Source of the DNA: VXRD01 sp965242535
GTDB taxonomy: Bacteria > Latescibacterota > UBA2968
Length of the DNA stretch: 64,000 nucleotides
Assembly (NCBI GenBank): GCA_965242535.1
Contig: OZ251458.1
Location: 3,720,001-3,784,000, forward strand
Reading direction: 5' to 3'
A model generated the notes under the pieces. The model saw only the letters and a list, made by a program, of their open reading frames with translations, was not told the origin of the DNA and did not search any database. Below are positions 16,494 through 25,385 of the stretch, piece by piece; the first letter of the stretch is position 1, and each line of letters begins with the position of its first letter. The position numbers were made by a program, and so were the translations under genes.

Positions 16494-18737
16494 TCAGGTT
16501 AAGACGTCGAGTACGGCTTTGCCGATGGCGACTACGTGTTTTTTTAGGGCTTCTGGGCCTATTGTTTCACGGTTCCGTCCATCCCCATGTCCCCGTGCTC
16601 GGGAAACTTCCCCGGCGTCCAAGAGGAATCGCGGATTCTTCTTTTTAATTTTTCGCAACGGATGGTCGGGATTTTGTTCGGCCTGTAAGAGGGCGACGAT
16701 TAGCAAGGCGTTCAGAGCGCCGCGTTGCGTTTTAGCGGCCGAGCGGGCGCGGTTGGGCCGCACCATCAAGAGACCCTCGTGGTAGCGACCATTCTCCATA
16801 GACGCAAACCCCAAGTCTCTCGCCGCCTTGCGATACCGCTCGGCATTCGCGTCCCGATCCGAGGTGATAAATTCGCTGACATCGTCCTGAGTGAGCAGTG
16901 GCGCGACCGCCGCCTCGACCGCATTGCCGCTGGCTATCCGCAAATCCTTGGCGCGTCCGTCCATCTCCTCTTGAGTGGCCCCTGCACTGTGGAGTTTCGC
17001 CAGTTCGATCGCGAGAAACTCCACTTCCACCAACTCATCGCGCAGAGCAGGCACCTCTCGGACGCGAATCCCGAACTCGGACTCTACATCGTAAGCGGCT
17101 TGTGCCCGCAGGCGATAGACGATATCGGCACTCCATTCCGCCGCCGAGGACTGAGACCGCGATCCCGTCGTCCCGCTTTCCGCTGTCGGCAACAGAAGCC
17201 GAGCGGCGCGATAGGTGTTTTTGCGAAAACCGAGAGCCTCTTTTCGATCCAAAACGTCTTGGGTTTGGGTATGGTGCGAAGATCGGTCTCTCATTCGCTT
17301 TAGTCCATTGAGGAACACAATCATCTCGGGAAACTCCGTTGCACACCGCCGAAGGGGATGCTCGGACCGATCATGAGCTGCAAGGAGGGCCGCGGCGAGC
17401 AACGCGACCAATTCGCGCTGTTCATACTCAACAACGCCTTTCACCGGCCCGCCGCCGATGCGGAGAAATCGTTCGAAATCGGGATCATCTTCAAAGCCGA
17501 TTTGGCAGGCGATCTTTGCGAGTAAAACCCCGTTGTCCTCTAATGTCCCTCCAAGAGGACGCCAGATATCGGAAGTCGGGAAAGTTTTCACCGCGTATGC
17601 GAGGCATTCTTCAAGTGCTGCATACGCTCGGCGAATCATTGCTTTGAGCCTTCTCTGTTGCTCATCCCAAGCCTTCCCGGATACATCCCCGTTCCCCGCT
17701 TCAAGGTGTTCGTTCTCCATTTGGACGAGCCGCTCATAGACTTCGGGGCAAAGGGTTTGGTCGAAGCCTGCTTTGTTATCTACTACCTCTGCCGCCTTCT
17801 GATTTTGAGATCTGAACAATTCGAGGACATCTACATCCTCCACTTCAAACCCTGTCCCAGTCGCCCCCTCGATAGCATCTCTGAGGGCGTTTCTCGCTTG
17901 GGACGACGCCGATGCGAGTTCCTCAATTCGCTTTCTCAAAAGGTGACTCGTCCCCAATCCGAAAGGATCGCAGACCTGCCACAGTGAGGCGCGGCGCACA
18001 TCTTTGGGCACAAAGACAAATGTCGTCAGAAACATGGGTTCGGGCGTGTCGTCAATGAGAGTAACTTGGTTTAAGTGACGCTTGAGCGTATCGACGTTTA
18101 GCCCATCTGAATCGCCGTTATCCGTTCCCATGGATCGTTTGTACGCTACCTCGGCGCGAATGCCCCTTGAACAAGCTCGAAGTATATCGCGGAGACTCGG
18201 CGGCGGACATGCGTCTCTCGGAGGCCAGACGACCTTCAGCTTTGCGCGACGCGGATTCCCTACAGTTCCCTGTATGGTAGCGAAACGACCGCGGATTTCG
18301 CCTTCTGCATACGGAAGTACGCCTCGGCTGAAGCGCGGCCAAAGTTCCTTTGCGAAAGGATCGGCAAAGACATAGCCCACCACCGTCTCGACTTGGTCGT
18401 CCAGTTCTTCGGCGAGGAGTTGATGGGCGCGTTCGGTGAGTTGTTTGCGCCGATCCAAAAGCCCCATACCCCCAAGTTGGTCGAGGATGTATGCGGCGAG
18501 TTCCTTGTCGAAGTCGAGCCTCTGGGCGATCTCGCCAGCGTGGACAATACCGGCCCGACACAGGGATAGCACCGCTCGCTGAAACAGGTTGAGCCGCTCG
18601 GGTTTCGGCTGCGGCACAAGAACGCGGTACGCCCACGTCGGCCACAGGAGCCACCGACGTCCGCTTGCATAAGACAGCGGCTTGGCCGTGGGATTCAGGT
18701 CCACAATGGCGCAGGTTTTATCAAACGATGCGGCCAT
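16494..18737 (-). CDS. Winged-helix protein with HEPN-like R-D-x3-H motif
   Basis: 747 residues. The start at 18737 has GGAGGTGA immediately upstream and overlaps the helicase gene's stop by 17 bases. A winged-helix-like segment lies near residues 45-105 (QRAVLSLCRAGIVHAGEIAQRLDFDKE...LGLLDRRKQLTERA type). The central helical region ends in GLKRMRDRSSHH, where R483-D-R-S-S-H488 fits the R-(N/D/H)-x3-H motif of HEPN ribonucleases. A C-terminal region of about 180 residues is unassigned. No family is recognised with confidence overall. The position inside the operon between the helicase and the McrB-like ATPase suggests a nucleic-acid-directed role, possibly the effector. Confidence 0.7.
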   Translation of the reverse strand: MAASFDKTCAIVDLNPTAKPLSYASGRRWLLWPTWAYRVLVPQPKPERLNLFQRAVLSLCRAGIVHAGEIAQRLDFDKELAAYILDQLGGMGLLDRRKQLTERAHQLLAEELDDQVETVVGYVFADPFAKELWPRFSRGVLPYAEGEIRGRFATIQGTVGNPRRAKLKVVWPPRDACPPPSLRDILRACSRGIRAEVAYKRSMGTDNGDSDGLNVDTLKRHLNQVTLIDDTPEPMFLTTFVFVPKDVRRASLWQVCDPFGLGTSHLLRKRIEELASASSQARNALRDAIEGATGTGFEVEDVDVLELFRSQNQKAAEVVDNKAGFDQTLCPEVYERLVQMENEHLEAGNGDVSGKAWDEQQRRLKAMIRRAYAALEECLAYAVKTFPTSDIWRPLGGTLEDNGVLLAKIACQIGFEDDPDFERFLRIGGGPVKGVVEYEQRELVALLAAALLAAHDRSEHPLRRCATEFPEMIVFLNGLKRMRDRSSHHTQTQDVLDRKEALGFRKNTYRAARLLLPTAESGTTGSRSQSSAAEWSADIVYRLRAQAAYDVESEFGIRVREVPALRDELVEVEFLAIELAKLHSAGATQEEMDGRAKDLRIASGNAVEAAVAPLLTQDDVSEFITSDRDANAERYRKAARDLGFASMENGRYHEGLLMVRPNRARSAAKTQRGALNALLIVALLQAEQNPDHPLRKIKKKNPRFLLDAGEVSRARGHGDGRNRETIGPEALKKHVVAIGKAVLDVLT

Positions 18738-21700
18738 GTTCACCTCCACAAAGCTCCTGTCGGAATCGCACCAATGGACCGATGGCTTCTTCCGCGTTGG
18801 GTGCTTCGAGCAATGTCGGATCCCCAAAGACGATCAGCAGGCGTTTCTGGCGGCTCATGCTCACGCACAGTCGATTTGGCGACATCAAGTGACCGTATCG
18901 CCTGCGCCGGGCGCGTTCGTCATGGTCGCGGTGTGTGTTTGAGCGCACGACCGACAGCAGCACCACATCGAACTCCTTGCCCTGAAAGGCATCTACCGTT
19001 CCGATTCGGAGCCGCTCCACCACCTGTCCATCGGGTAGGCAAAGGTCGCGATAATCGGACGCAACGTCGCCATTGCCATCAATGATTCCGTGTTGCTTTA
19101 GCGCGTCTTTGATGCACTCGACTTGAGCGGAGTAGAACGTGATGCAACCAAAGGTGAGGTCCTTGGCCGCAGGAGCGCCGAGCAGCCGCTTGAGTGCTCG
19201 GGCCAAGGCTTCGGCCTCAGACGGCCGCGACTTGCTCTGTCCCGGCCGTTCTCGTCCACGTTCGGGTAGCACATCGAACCAAGCCGCGACTCGCCCCTCG
19301 TAGTCGGGAAGCGCGTGGGCAAAGGTCGCCGTCGGTAATCCCGCTTCAATAGAAGGTTCACCGTGAACCTCGTAAAACTCCTTGCTCACAAACTCGCCCA
19401 GTACGCGGTGCATTCGGAACTGTTTGTTGAGCGTAACGACGCGGCGCGGGTCGATGGCCGATTCCGGTCCCAGTTCCTTAAATAAGTGTTCAAAAAGGCT
19501 CTGTTCGATGAACTCCTTTGTCTCCTCCGCGACCGACTTATCGCGTGCCACAGCCTGCTCGATTTCCGTCTGGAGTTGGCGGTCAATGATGTGCGGCAGT
19601 TGTCGATGGTCGCCGACGAGAATCACCCGTCGCCGCGCCTGCACCATGGGAATAAACAGGTCGAGGGGGTTGGATCGGGCGGCCTCGTCGATGAGTACGG
19701 TGTCGTATTCCAGATTCGCCTTGACGTCGGCGATGAACTTGCTGGCCGACTGCTGGCACGTTGCCCCAAAAACAGGAACGTAGTCGATCACGGCTCGGCG
19801 CACCGAATGCGGATTGTTCTCTAACTGGTAGAGGTAGTCGGCGACCGCAGCGTCGGGGGCATCGCGGGACATGCGATACCGATCCTCGAGCTCCGCACAA
19901 GCCGCCGCGAGCAACTCGACCACATCTTTGCGCGTCGTCACCGCCGACACGGGCGCGGATCGATCCGGTACGAGCGCGAGGAGAAGGCGTTTTCTCTTTT
20001 GTGCGAGATCGCATAGAAAATCCGGTGGCTCGGGCTGTAGCCAATGGGCCGCTCGTTCGAGCAGGGCGAGGACTTTCGATTCTACCTCAATGATGCGCTG
20101 ACGCCCAAGCCTCGCGAGCAACCGTTGGGCATTGAGCGGGCCATCATCCGCAAAGCCAACCGGCTCGACGCGCAGTGCCCGGACGGCCCGTTCGAGAACC
20201 TTTCTTTTTGGATTCGCTTCTCCGAGAGACGCTTCCTTCCTCTCGATTTCATCGGCCAAATCGCCGATGCGGTCCGATAGATGAGACGAGATTTCCCCGC
20301 AGGTCCGCTCGACGACCTGCCTGAGAAGGCGCACGGTGGCCGAGGGCAAACCGGGGGCCAGTACGTAGCTTTCGCGTTGGGACGCCAGCCAGCGATGGAG
20401 ATTATTTTGCTCTACTTCTGGCATCTGCTCCCGAATGTGCTCGGCGCGTTCCTGAACCCATTGGTCGATCCGATTTTCGCTCTCTCCGAACTCGTCTCGG
20501 CCCGACCGGTGCCCAAACTTGATCGCCGGCAAGCTGTGGACATCGATGCGGTTGAGGGCGTTTTCCACGGCGTCGTGCTGGAACCCCGTTACCAAGATCT
20601 GTCCGGCACCCGCTCCCAAAGTGTCCAACTCCTCGTTGAGCCGTTCGACGATGGCCTCGATGACCTTGGTCTTCCCGGTTCCGGGCGGCCCTTGAATAAC
20701 GGCTATATCCGGGGTATTGAGAGCCACCCGAATGGCTTCCTCTTGCTGGGGCGTTGGCGGATGATCGCCAAAGAGCTTCTCGCGTACCTTTGGAGTCAGG
20801 GCGGGCAGTTCCTTGCGCCGCGGTGTGGGAATTCGTGCGCCGACGAGCAGATGAGAAATGGGGAGACAGCATTGTAAAGTGCGAATTTCCTCCTCCGCCT
20901 CTCGCCGCCGCTCTAAGCGACGGGTATCTCCCTGTATGGAAGGAAACAAGAATCCCTCTTGAGGTGGGGCCTCGTCATCTGGCGTGGGGCGCAACACAAG
21001 CGTTTTTCTTTCTATATGGGGTCTCTCGACGATTTCGCCTTGAAAGGCTACGCTGTTGCGTTGTTGCCCGCGTTGCGACTTTCCGAACTCAGCCCAAGTG
21101 AGATTCTCATCCAACAGGATTGCAGGCACCTCTTTTGCAACATCCATTGATTCGCCGGGATCCAACCGGGCTAATCTCTCGGCGACTTCAGGGGCGCCAT
21201 CCATATCAAAACGCACATCTCCGTTGGGAAGTGGCTCCCACCCTCGGTAGGCAATGCCGCCAATGGCGCGTGCCGCGTTGAGGATGCTGTCTTCTTCGAG
21301 ATCGCCGTACTTTTTCCATAAGGCTAAAAAATTCGTGTCGTCGTCAACGAGTTGCTGGAGTTCTCCTAGCCCCTCGCCACGCGCCCACGCTTCCACCGTC
21401 TCTTCGGCGAACTGGATATCCCCCTCGACATGTGCGATGGGGTAGCGAGGGGACTGACCGCCCGAGCGCACTATCCGATCTACGAGGAACACTTCCCCCT
21501 CACCCGTGGGCGAAGGCACCCGCTTTACATGTACCCTGACCGAGCGACCGTGAAGCGCGAACGCTTCCGGGGTCTCTCGACTCGGTTCCTTGCCAGCCGA
21601 GAGGAACGCCCGGCCCTCGCCACTGGGTCCGGGCGGAAGCAGGCATTGATCCGCCAGCCAATCCACCAGATCCTTGGGCGTCCAATTCCGCCGATTCCGC

Positions 21701-22053
21701 CCATAGATATTTCGCGCCTTCTCGACGGCCTGTTCGTCAATGCCGATGCGTATTCCCAGCCGTAGCCCAATCTGAAAAGTATGGGCTTGAACAAAAATTT
21801 CTTCGCCCTGTATCTCGGCGATCCAGACCACGCGGGTCAGATTGCGAACGCAGATTTCGTGCAGCGTATCCTCGTCGGCGCGGCCCGCCGGTTCGACGCG
21901 GGCTACCCCCTTTGCGCCGCGTAGCAGATAGGCCCGCGCCTCCTCGCTCCACCAGAGATCGGTTTCTTCTCCCTTGCACAATGGCGGATCAGAACTGACA
22001 CGCCGAACGCGGATGTGCTCCACAGAGCCGTATTTGAGTTGATTCGGCTTCAT
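18721..22053 (-). CDS. SF1 UPF1/DNA2-like helicase of the TerY island
   Basis: 1110 residues with an uncharacterised N-terminal region of about 440 residues. The helicase core follows: Walker A IQGPPGTGKT (K461), Walker B VLIDEAARSN (D789/E790), motif III GDHRQLP, motif IV LNKQFRMH, and motifs V/VI GTVDAFQGKEFDVVLLSVVRSN and NRLCVSMSRQKRLLIVFGD. These are hallmarks of AAA_11/AAA_12 UPF1-like helicases that unwind RNA or DNA 5' to 3'. The roughly 300 residues between motifs Ia and II form a long helical insertion. The start codon overlaps the kinase stop as ATGA, indicating translational coupling. It could be mistaken for a stand-alone repair helicase, but the operon context points to a conflict or stress role. 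Confidence 0.9.
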   Translation of the reverse strand: MKPNQLKYGSVEHIRVRRVSSDPPLCKGEETDLWWSEEARAYLLRGAKGVARVEPAGRADEDTLHEICVRNLTRVVWIAEIQGEEIFVQAHTFQIGLRLGIRIGIDEQAVEKARNIYGRNRRNWTPKDLVDWLADQCLLPPGPSGEGRAFLSAGKEPSRETPEAFALHGRSVRVHVKRVPSPTGEGEVFLVDRIVRSGGQSPRYPIAHVEGDIQFAEETVEAWARGEGLGELQQLVDDDTNFLALWKKYGDLEEDSILNAARAIGGIAYRGWEPLPNGDVRFDMDGAPEVAERLARLDPGESMDVAKEVPAILLDENLTWAEFGKSQRGQQRNSVAFQGEIVERPHIERKTLVLRPTPDDEAPPQEGFLFPSIQGDTRRLERRREAEEEIRTLQCCLPISHLLVGARIPTPRRKELPALTPKVREKLFGDHPPTPQQEEAIRVALNTPDIAVIQGPPGTGKTKVIEAIVERLNEELDTLGAGAGQILVTGFQHDAVENALNRIDVHSLPAIKFGHRSGRDEFGESENRIDQWVQERAEHIREQMPEVEQNNLHRWLASQRESYVLAPGLPSATVRLLRQVVERTCGEISSHLSDRIGDLADEIERKEASLGEANPKRKVLERAVRALRVEPVGFADDGPLNAQRLLARLGRQRIIEVESKVLALLERAAHWLQPEPPDFLCDLAQKRKRLLLALVPDRSAPVSAVTTRKDVVELLAAACAELEDRYRMSRDAPDAAVADYLYQLENNPHSVRRAVIDYVPVFGATCQQSASKFIADVKANLEYDTVLIDEAARSNPLDLFIPMVQARRRVILVGDHRQLPHIIDRQLQTEIEQAVARDKSVAEETKEFIEQSLFEHLFKELGPESAIDPRRVVTLNKQFRMHRVLGEFVSKEFYEVHGEPSIEAGLPTATFAHALPDYEGRVAAWFDVLPERGRERPGQSKSRPSEAEALARALKRLLGAPAAKDLTFGCITFYSAQVECIKDALKQHGIIDGNGDVASDYRDLCLPDGQVVERLRIGTVDAFQGKEFDVVLLSVVRSNTHRDHDERARRRRYGHLMSPNRLCVSMSRQKRLLIVFGDPTLLEAPNAEEAIGPLVRFRQELCGGEHGRIV

Positions 22054-23510
22054 GCGCGGTCACTTTCGATAAGGGTGAAAAGCGCCACTCGGTGAATCTG
22101 TTCGGGTGAACCGAAATGCAGGAGCCACTCTTTACCGCGGCTTGGCAACGGTAGGTCTTTCGCCGTATCTATTACCTCCGTGCGCCTGTCTCGCGGTAGG
22201 TATGCGTACACCACCCTATCGTCGTGCGGCGTCAATCGGATCGAACTGCGTTTTACTTCTACCGTCATAACCGGGGGATCGCCATCTCTCAAAAGGCTTG
22301 GCTCGGCGGCGTGTCGGGCGATAGCCATTTCTTTGTTGCGGTCCATACAGAGATGCCACACCGGCGGGCCAGCCAATACCGCGTCGTAGCTCTCCGCGTC
22401 GAGCTCGGGATCCCAGACATAGAATCTGCCATAGAGAAATTGGGCAGACGGGCTACTGGCACACCATGGGCATCTTTCTCGGGGAGCATAAAACGTCGAG
22501 CCGCAGCTTTCGCAGGCGACAGTCAAATCTGCACACTGGTGTAGCACCTCGGCCCATTCGAGCATACTCGGGCGGCTTGCGGCGTCTTGACGACCCGCTC
22601 CAAAGGTCTGCTGAAAGAGCTTTGTCAGGCGCGGGGTGAGAACCAGTTCTCTCGGTATTCCCGCGTCCGACCCATTGCTATCGTCGTCTTCGTCCTCCAC
22701 CCAAGGCAATTTGCCGGCGTAGGCTTGCTCTTCAAGGTCAACACTTTCATCCCAGCCGCCTTCCTCGACCAAGTTCCCCAAAAACGGATGAATTTGGGCG
22801 AGGACATAGAAGGCCAAAACAGCAAAGGCGTACCCGTCTGAAAGCGTAGATACCGGGGCGCGACCCGCCACGATTTCGGGCGCGCCAAAGCCTGGGGTGT
22901 ACACCTGCGGACCAGGCGCGGACTGGAAGTGGAGATTGTCGGCGTCTATGAGCCAAACCTCACTGGCTTCAACGCTGGCCGAAACAAACACATTATTCGG
23001 CGAAACATCGGCATAGACCAACGGAATCGAGTGCAGACGACCGAGGGTCTCGGCGGTCTTGGCGAGCAGGCGCAGACGTCGGCGCAAGCCACCAGTGGCG
23101 AGATATTCTGCCGCGATATTTTTAGGCGGCAGGATGAGCGTCCTCATGGGCACCATGTCGCGCAACAGGCGCATGGTGTAGCCGACATGCCCGCGTAGCA
23201 TCGCCGAAGGTTCGGCCAAGTGCAGATCGTCGGGGTGAGGAAGGGTTCGGACCGTTTCCAGCCGGGCACGCAGTTTGTCGTGCTCTGCATTTCCTTTTTT
23301 TAGCGGTGCCCCAAAGCCGCGTGTCAGCCGCTCCAGCAATGTCTCCTTCCGTTCGCTTTTCGCCTGTTCGCTACCGCCCGCAATCAGCTTTACCGCGATG
23401 TCGGGGTCGGTCGTGGCAAAGACAATGCCTTGCCCGCCTTCTCCGAGCCTCTCTTTGAGCACATGCACATTTCCGCGCTCGTCAACGACATCTTTTGGAT
23501 AATCAGTCAT
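22050..23510 (-). CDS. Serine/threonine protein kinase with C-terminal zinc ribbon (TerY-P type)
   Basis: 486 residues. The kinase core has a glycine loop GEGGQGIV (23-30), the ATP lysine in IAVKL (K41), a catalytic loop YADVSPNNV (D168, N173; HRD reduced to YAD) and LIDADN in place of DFG (D189/D191). A four-cysteine ribbon follows at about residues 330-350 (CESCGSTFYAPRERCPWC). This architecture matches kinases of TerY phosphorylation triads, which consist of a vWA protein, a PP2C phosphatase and a kinase. The vWA gene lies upstream on the same strand. Only a short remnant, possibly of a phosphatase, lies between the two. The core residues appear present, so activity is plausible despite the atypical HRD and DFG. 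Confidence 0.88.
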   Translation of the reverse strand: MTDYPKDVVDERGNVHVLKERLGEGGQGIVFATTDPDIAVKLIAGGSEQAKSERKETLLERLTRGFGAPLKKGNAEHDKLRARLETVRTLPHPDDLHLAEPSAMLRGHVGYTMRLLRDMVPMRTLILPPKNIAAEYLATGGLRRRLRLLAKTAETLGRLHSIPLVYADVSPNNVFVSASVEASEVWLIDADNLHFQSAPGPQVYTPGFGAPEIVAGRAPVSTLSDGYAFAVLAFYVLAQIHPFLGNLVEEGGWDESVDLEEQAYAGKLPWVEDEDDDSNGSDAGIPRELVLTPRLTKLFQQTFGAGRQDAASRPSMLEWAEVLHQCADLTVACESCGSTFYAPRERCPWCASSPSAQFLYGRFYVWDPELDAESYDAVLAGPPVWHLCMDRNKEMAIARHAAEPSLLRDGDPPVMTVEVKRSSIRLTPHDDRVVYAYLPRDRRTEVIDTAKDLPLPSRGKEWLLHFGSPEQIHRVALFTLIESDRA

Positions 23511-23732
23511 GTCTCTTGTCTCTCAGTGCTCTGCGGTCAGCAGTAAAGCGGATCGCCTTCTGTGCTTTTTGTGCTTTTTGTGGCTAACCCCATCTCGCGC
23601 CACAAGAATGCCAAGGTCTTGTCGTCGCTGTGATAGGGCGTAGGCCAGTTTCTCAAGTCCTTTGCAACCCGTCGCCACCGCTCTGTTGGGGCAAGCGGGC
23701 AATACGTGGAGCGGAAAATCCCCCATTGCCGT
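23511..23732 (-). pseudogene. Remnant in the PP2C position between terY and the kinase gene
   Basis: In TerY triads a PP2C phosphatase gene of about 750 bases usually lies here; only 222 bases are present. One minus-strand frame reads ...RRVAKDLRNWPTPYHSDDKTLAFL, and SDDKTL resembles the last strand of PP2C phosphatases. It then runs into a degenerate copy of the TGCTTTTTG-type repeat (about 23560-23585) and stops. None of the metal-binding Asp motifs of PP2C (DGxG, DG) can be found. A large internal deletion is the simplest reading, but the fragment is too short for a firm family call. Confidence 0.4.
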
Positions 23733-24389
23733 CTAAAAATCCTCCATGCCGAAGGGGCTCCCGCTCCGAGGAACTCGATTCGGATTCGCACTCCGCGACC
23801 GTTGGGTCACCGACATCGTAACGAATTGGAAGAACTCCTTGATGCGCCGCGCATCCTCGGCGTAATAGACGCGCTTTTCGGGATCGTTGAGGAAGCGTTT
23901 TAGCATCTCCTCGTCCGCGTCGCTACCAATGGCCAGCGCGATCCGGTCGGCCTTGGCCGCGCGTCCCTCGGTCATCAGGCGTTTCAAGCTCGGTTCCCAC
24001 TCGTCGTTGGGCATCCCGTCGGACACGAGGATGATCGTGGGGCGATAAGAGCGGCTCGGGATCTGCTCGGGATCGTCGATGAGATCCGCGGCGATCGCCA
24101 TCGCCCCTCCGAGCGGCGTATGGCCGCCAGCCGTCATATCGGTCCATTCCACCGCAACCGCCGGTTGCAACGGGATGAGGGCTTTCGCCTCGCCGCCGAA
24201 GGTGATCACGCAGAGGTGGATCTCGGCGCGCAGATCATCCTCGTCGGCAAACGTGGAAACCATCTCCTTCACCGATTGGTTCAGGGCGGCGATCTTCCCT
24301 TCGGAGGCCATGCTCCCGCTGACGTCCGCGAGGAGAATCACCGGAAGGGGGCGGGGCTTGTTTACGGTAAAGTCCTTGAGTGTGGTCAT
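23733..24389 (-). CDS. terY: TerY-type von Willebrand factor A protein
   Basis: 218 residues. The start at 24389 follows AGGAGAGGAAC. The MIDAS metal site is intact: D22-x-S24-G-S26 in LADVSGSMAS, a Thr in GGHTPLGGAM, and a downstream Asp in ILVSDGMPNDEW. The length and the short N-terminus (MTTLKDFTVNKPRPLPVILL) match TerY of tellurite/TerY-P systems, cytosolic vWA proteins thought to act as phosphorylation-regulated scaffolds. It is the first gene of the seven-cistron minus-strand run that continues to 9903. An AT-rich stretch upstream is the likely promoter region. Confidence 0.93.
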   Translation of the reverse strand: MTTLKDFTVNKPRPLPVILLADVSGSMASEGKIAALNQSVKEMVSTFADEDDLRAEIHLCVITFGGEAKALIPLQPAVAVEWTDMTAGGHTPLGGAMAIAADLIDDPEQIPSRSYRPTIILVSDGMPNDEWEPSLKRLMTEGRAAKADRIALAIGSDADEEMLKRFLNDPEKRVYYAEDARRIKEFFQFVTMSVTQRSRSANPNRVPRSGSPFGMEDF

Positions 24390-24479
24390 GTTCCTCTCCT
24401 TTGTGTTGAGGTCTGTTGCCAGGCTATCTGCCATCGGCGAAATCGTCAGGCGTGCGGGTGATGCCATCAGAACCGGGAA

Positions 24480-24884
24480 GCTTTGTCTGTGAACATCCCC
24501 ACCGCAGTCACGCCGATTAGTTTAGCATGTCGTGTGCCAATTAGAGGGATCAATGGATTACACAAAAGGCATTCCAACGTGATAAATTTTTTAACCCATT
24601 GAATTTTAGTGAGATAAAAAATAAAAAAATGAAATGTGTAGCAATTTTGTACAGATGTGAATTTTAACAAAAGTGGGAATTGTCAAAAAAAGAAGATTTC
24701 TTGTGACAGCGGAAATTTTTTTCAGATACGAGCAACGAGCAGCGAGAGGACCATTCAGTCCCCAAGCCGCTCGTTTTTAAGGGATGATACCGGGGGTTTT
24801 GGAAAAAAAGAAAGGGATGAATCCGTCTAATACTAAATTGATTTTCTCTCGTCCTATATACGGGGGACACCTCAACGAGTCCCA
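24480..24884. other. AT-rich intergenic region upstream of the TerY operon
   Basis: About 400 bases hold no credible gene. Bases 24520-24730 are markedly AT-rich compared with the rest of the window, for example GAGATAAAAAATAAAAAAAT near 24611. The stretch lies directly upstream of terY on its strand, so the island promoter is expected here, but no convincing -35/-10 pair could be fixed by eye. Confidence 0.5.
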
Positions 24885-25385
24885 GCTTCAGACAAGCACG
24901 GGGGCCTATCCCTACGGTCTTGACCGCGCCTCGACGATTGCGATTGTTTCTCCCGTCTCCCGTCTCCCGCTGGCAAACCGGGCGTTGAGCCTATTTAGCG
25001 TTTTGGGCGGATGGCCCTGATTGCTTGTCGCATCTTCGGACAGGCACGGGGGCCTGTCTCTACGGGTTTGCGTCTCCCGTCTTCCCTCTCCCGTCTTCCG
25101 TCTCCCGCTGGCAAACCGGGCGTTGAGCCTATTCAGCGTTTTGGGCGGATGGACTGATTGCTTGTCCCAGCTTCGGACAGGCACGGGGGCCTGTCCCTAC
25201 GGTCTTGACCGCGCCTCGACGATTGCGATTGTTTCTCCCGTCTCCCGTCTCCCGCTGGCAAACCGGGCGTTGAGCCTATTCAGCGTTTTGGGCGGATGGA
25301 CTGATTGCTTGTCACATCTTCGGACAGGCACGGGGGCCTGTCTCTACGATTGCGATTGCTTCTCCCGTCTCCCGTCTCCCCTCTT
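24885..25385 (+). repeat. Right flanking array: direct repeats matching the left array
   Basis: A partial copy starts near 24885, followed by units starting CTGGCAAACCGGGCGTTGAG at 24970, 25108 and 25255 (spacing 138 and 147 bases). Each has the GTTTTGGGCGGATGG block, the GGACAGGCACGGGGGCCTGTC hairpin and CTCCCGT heptamers. Some units carry an extra GGTCTTGACCGCGCCTCGAC insert. The orientation is the same as the array at 9477-10016. The array runs into the 3' end of the lipid kinase gene. Confidence 0.92.

Noticed and set aside
14108..22053. Classical McrBC, type I restriction or BREX system
   Set aside because: No McrC, HsdM/HsdS, PglX or PglZ gene is present. The helicase is UPF1-like rather than the restriction type, and vWA/kinase genes point to TerY-P.
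24467..24670. 67-residue minus-strand frame upstream of terY
   Set aside because: It is AT-rich, lacks a ribosome-binding site and has no recognisable motif; the stretch is better read as a promoter region.
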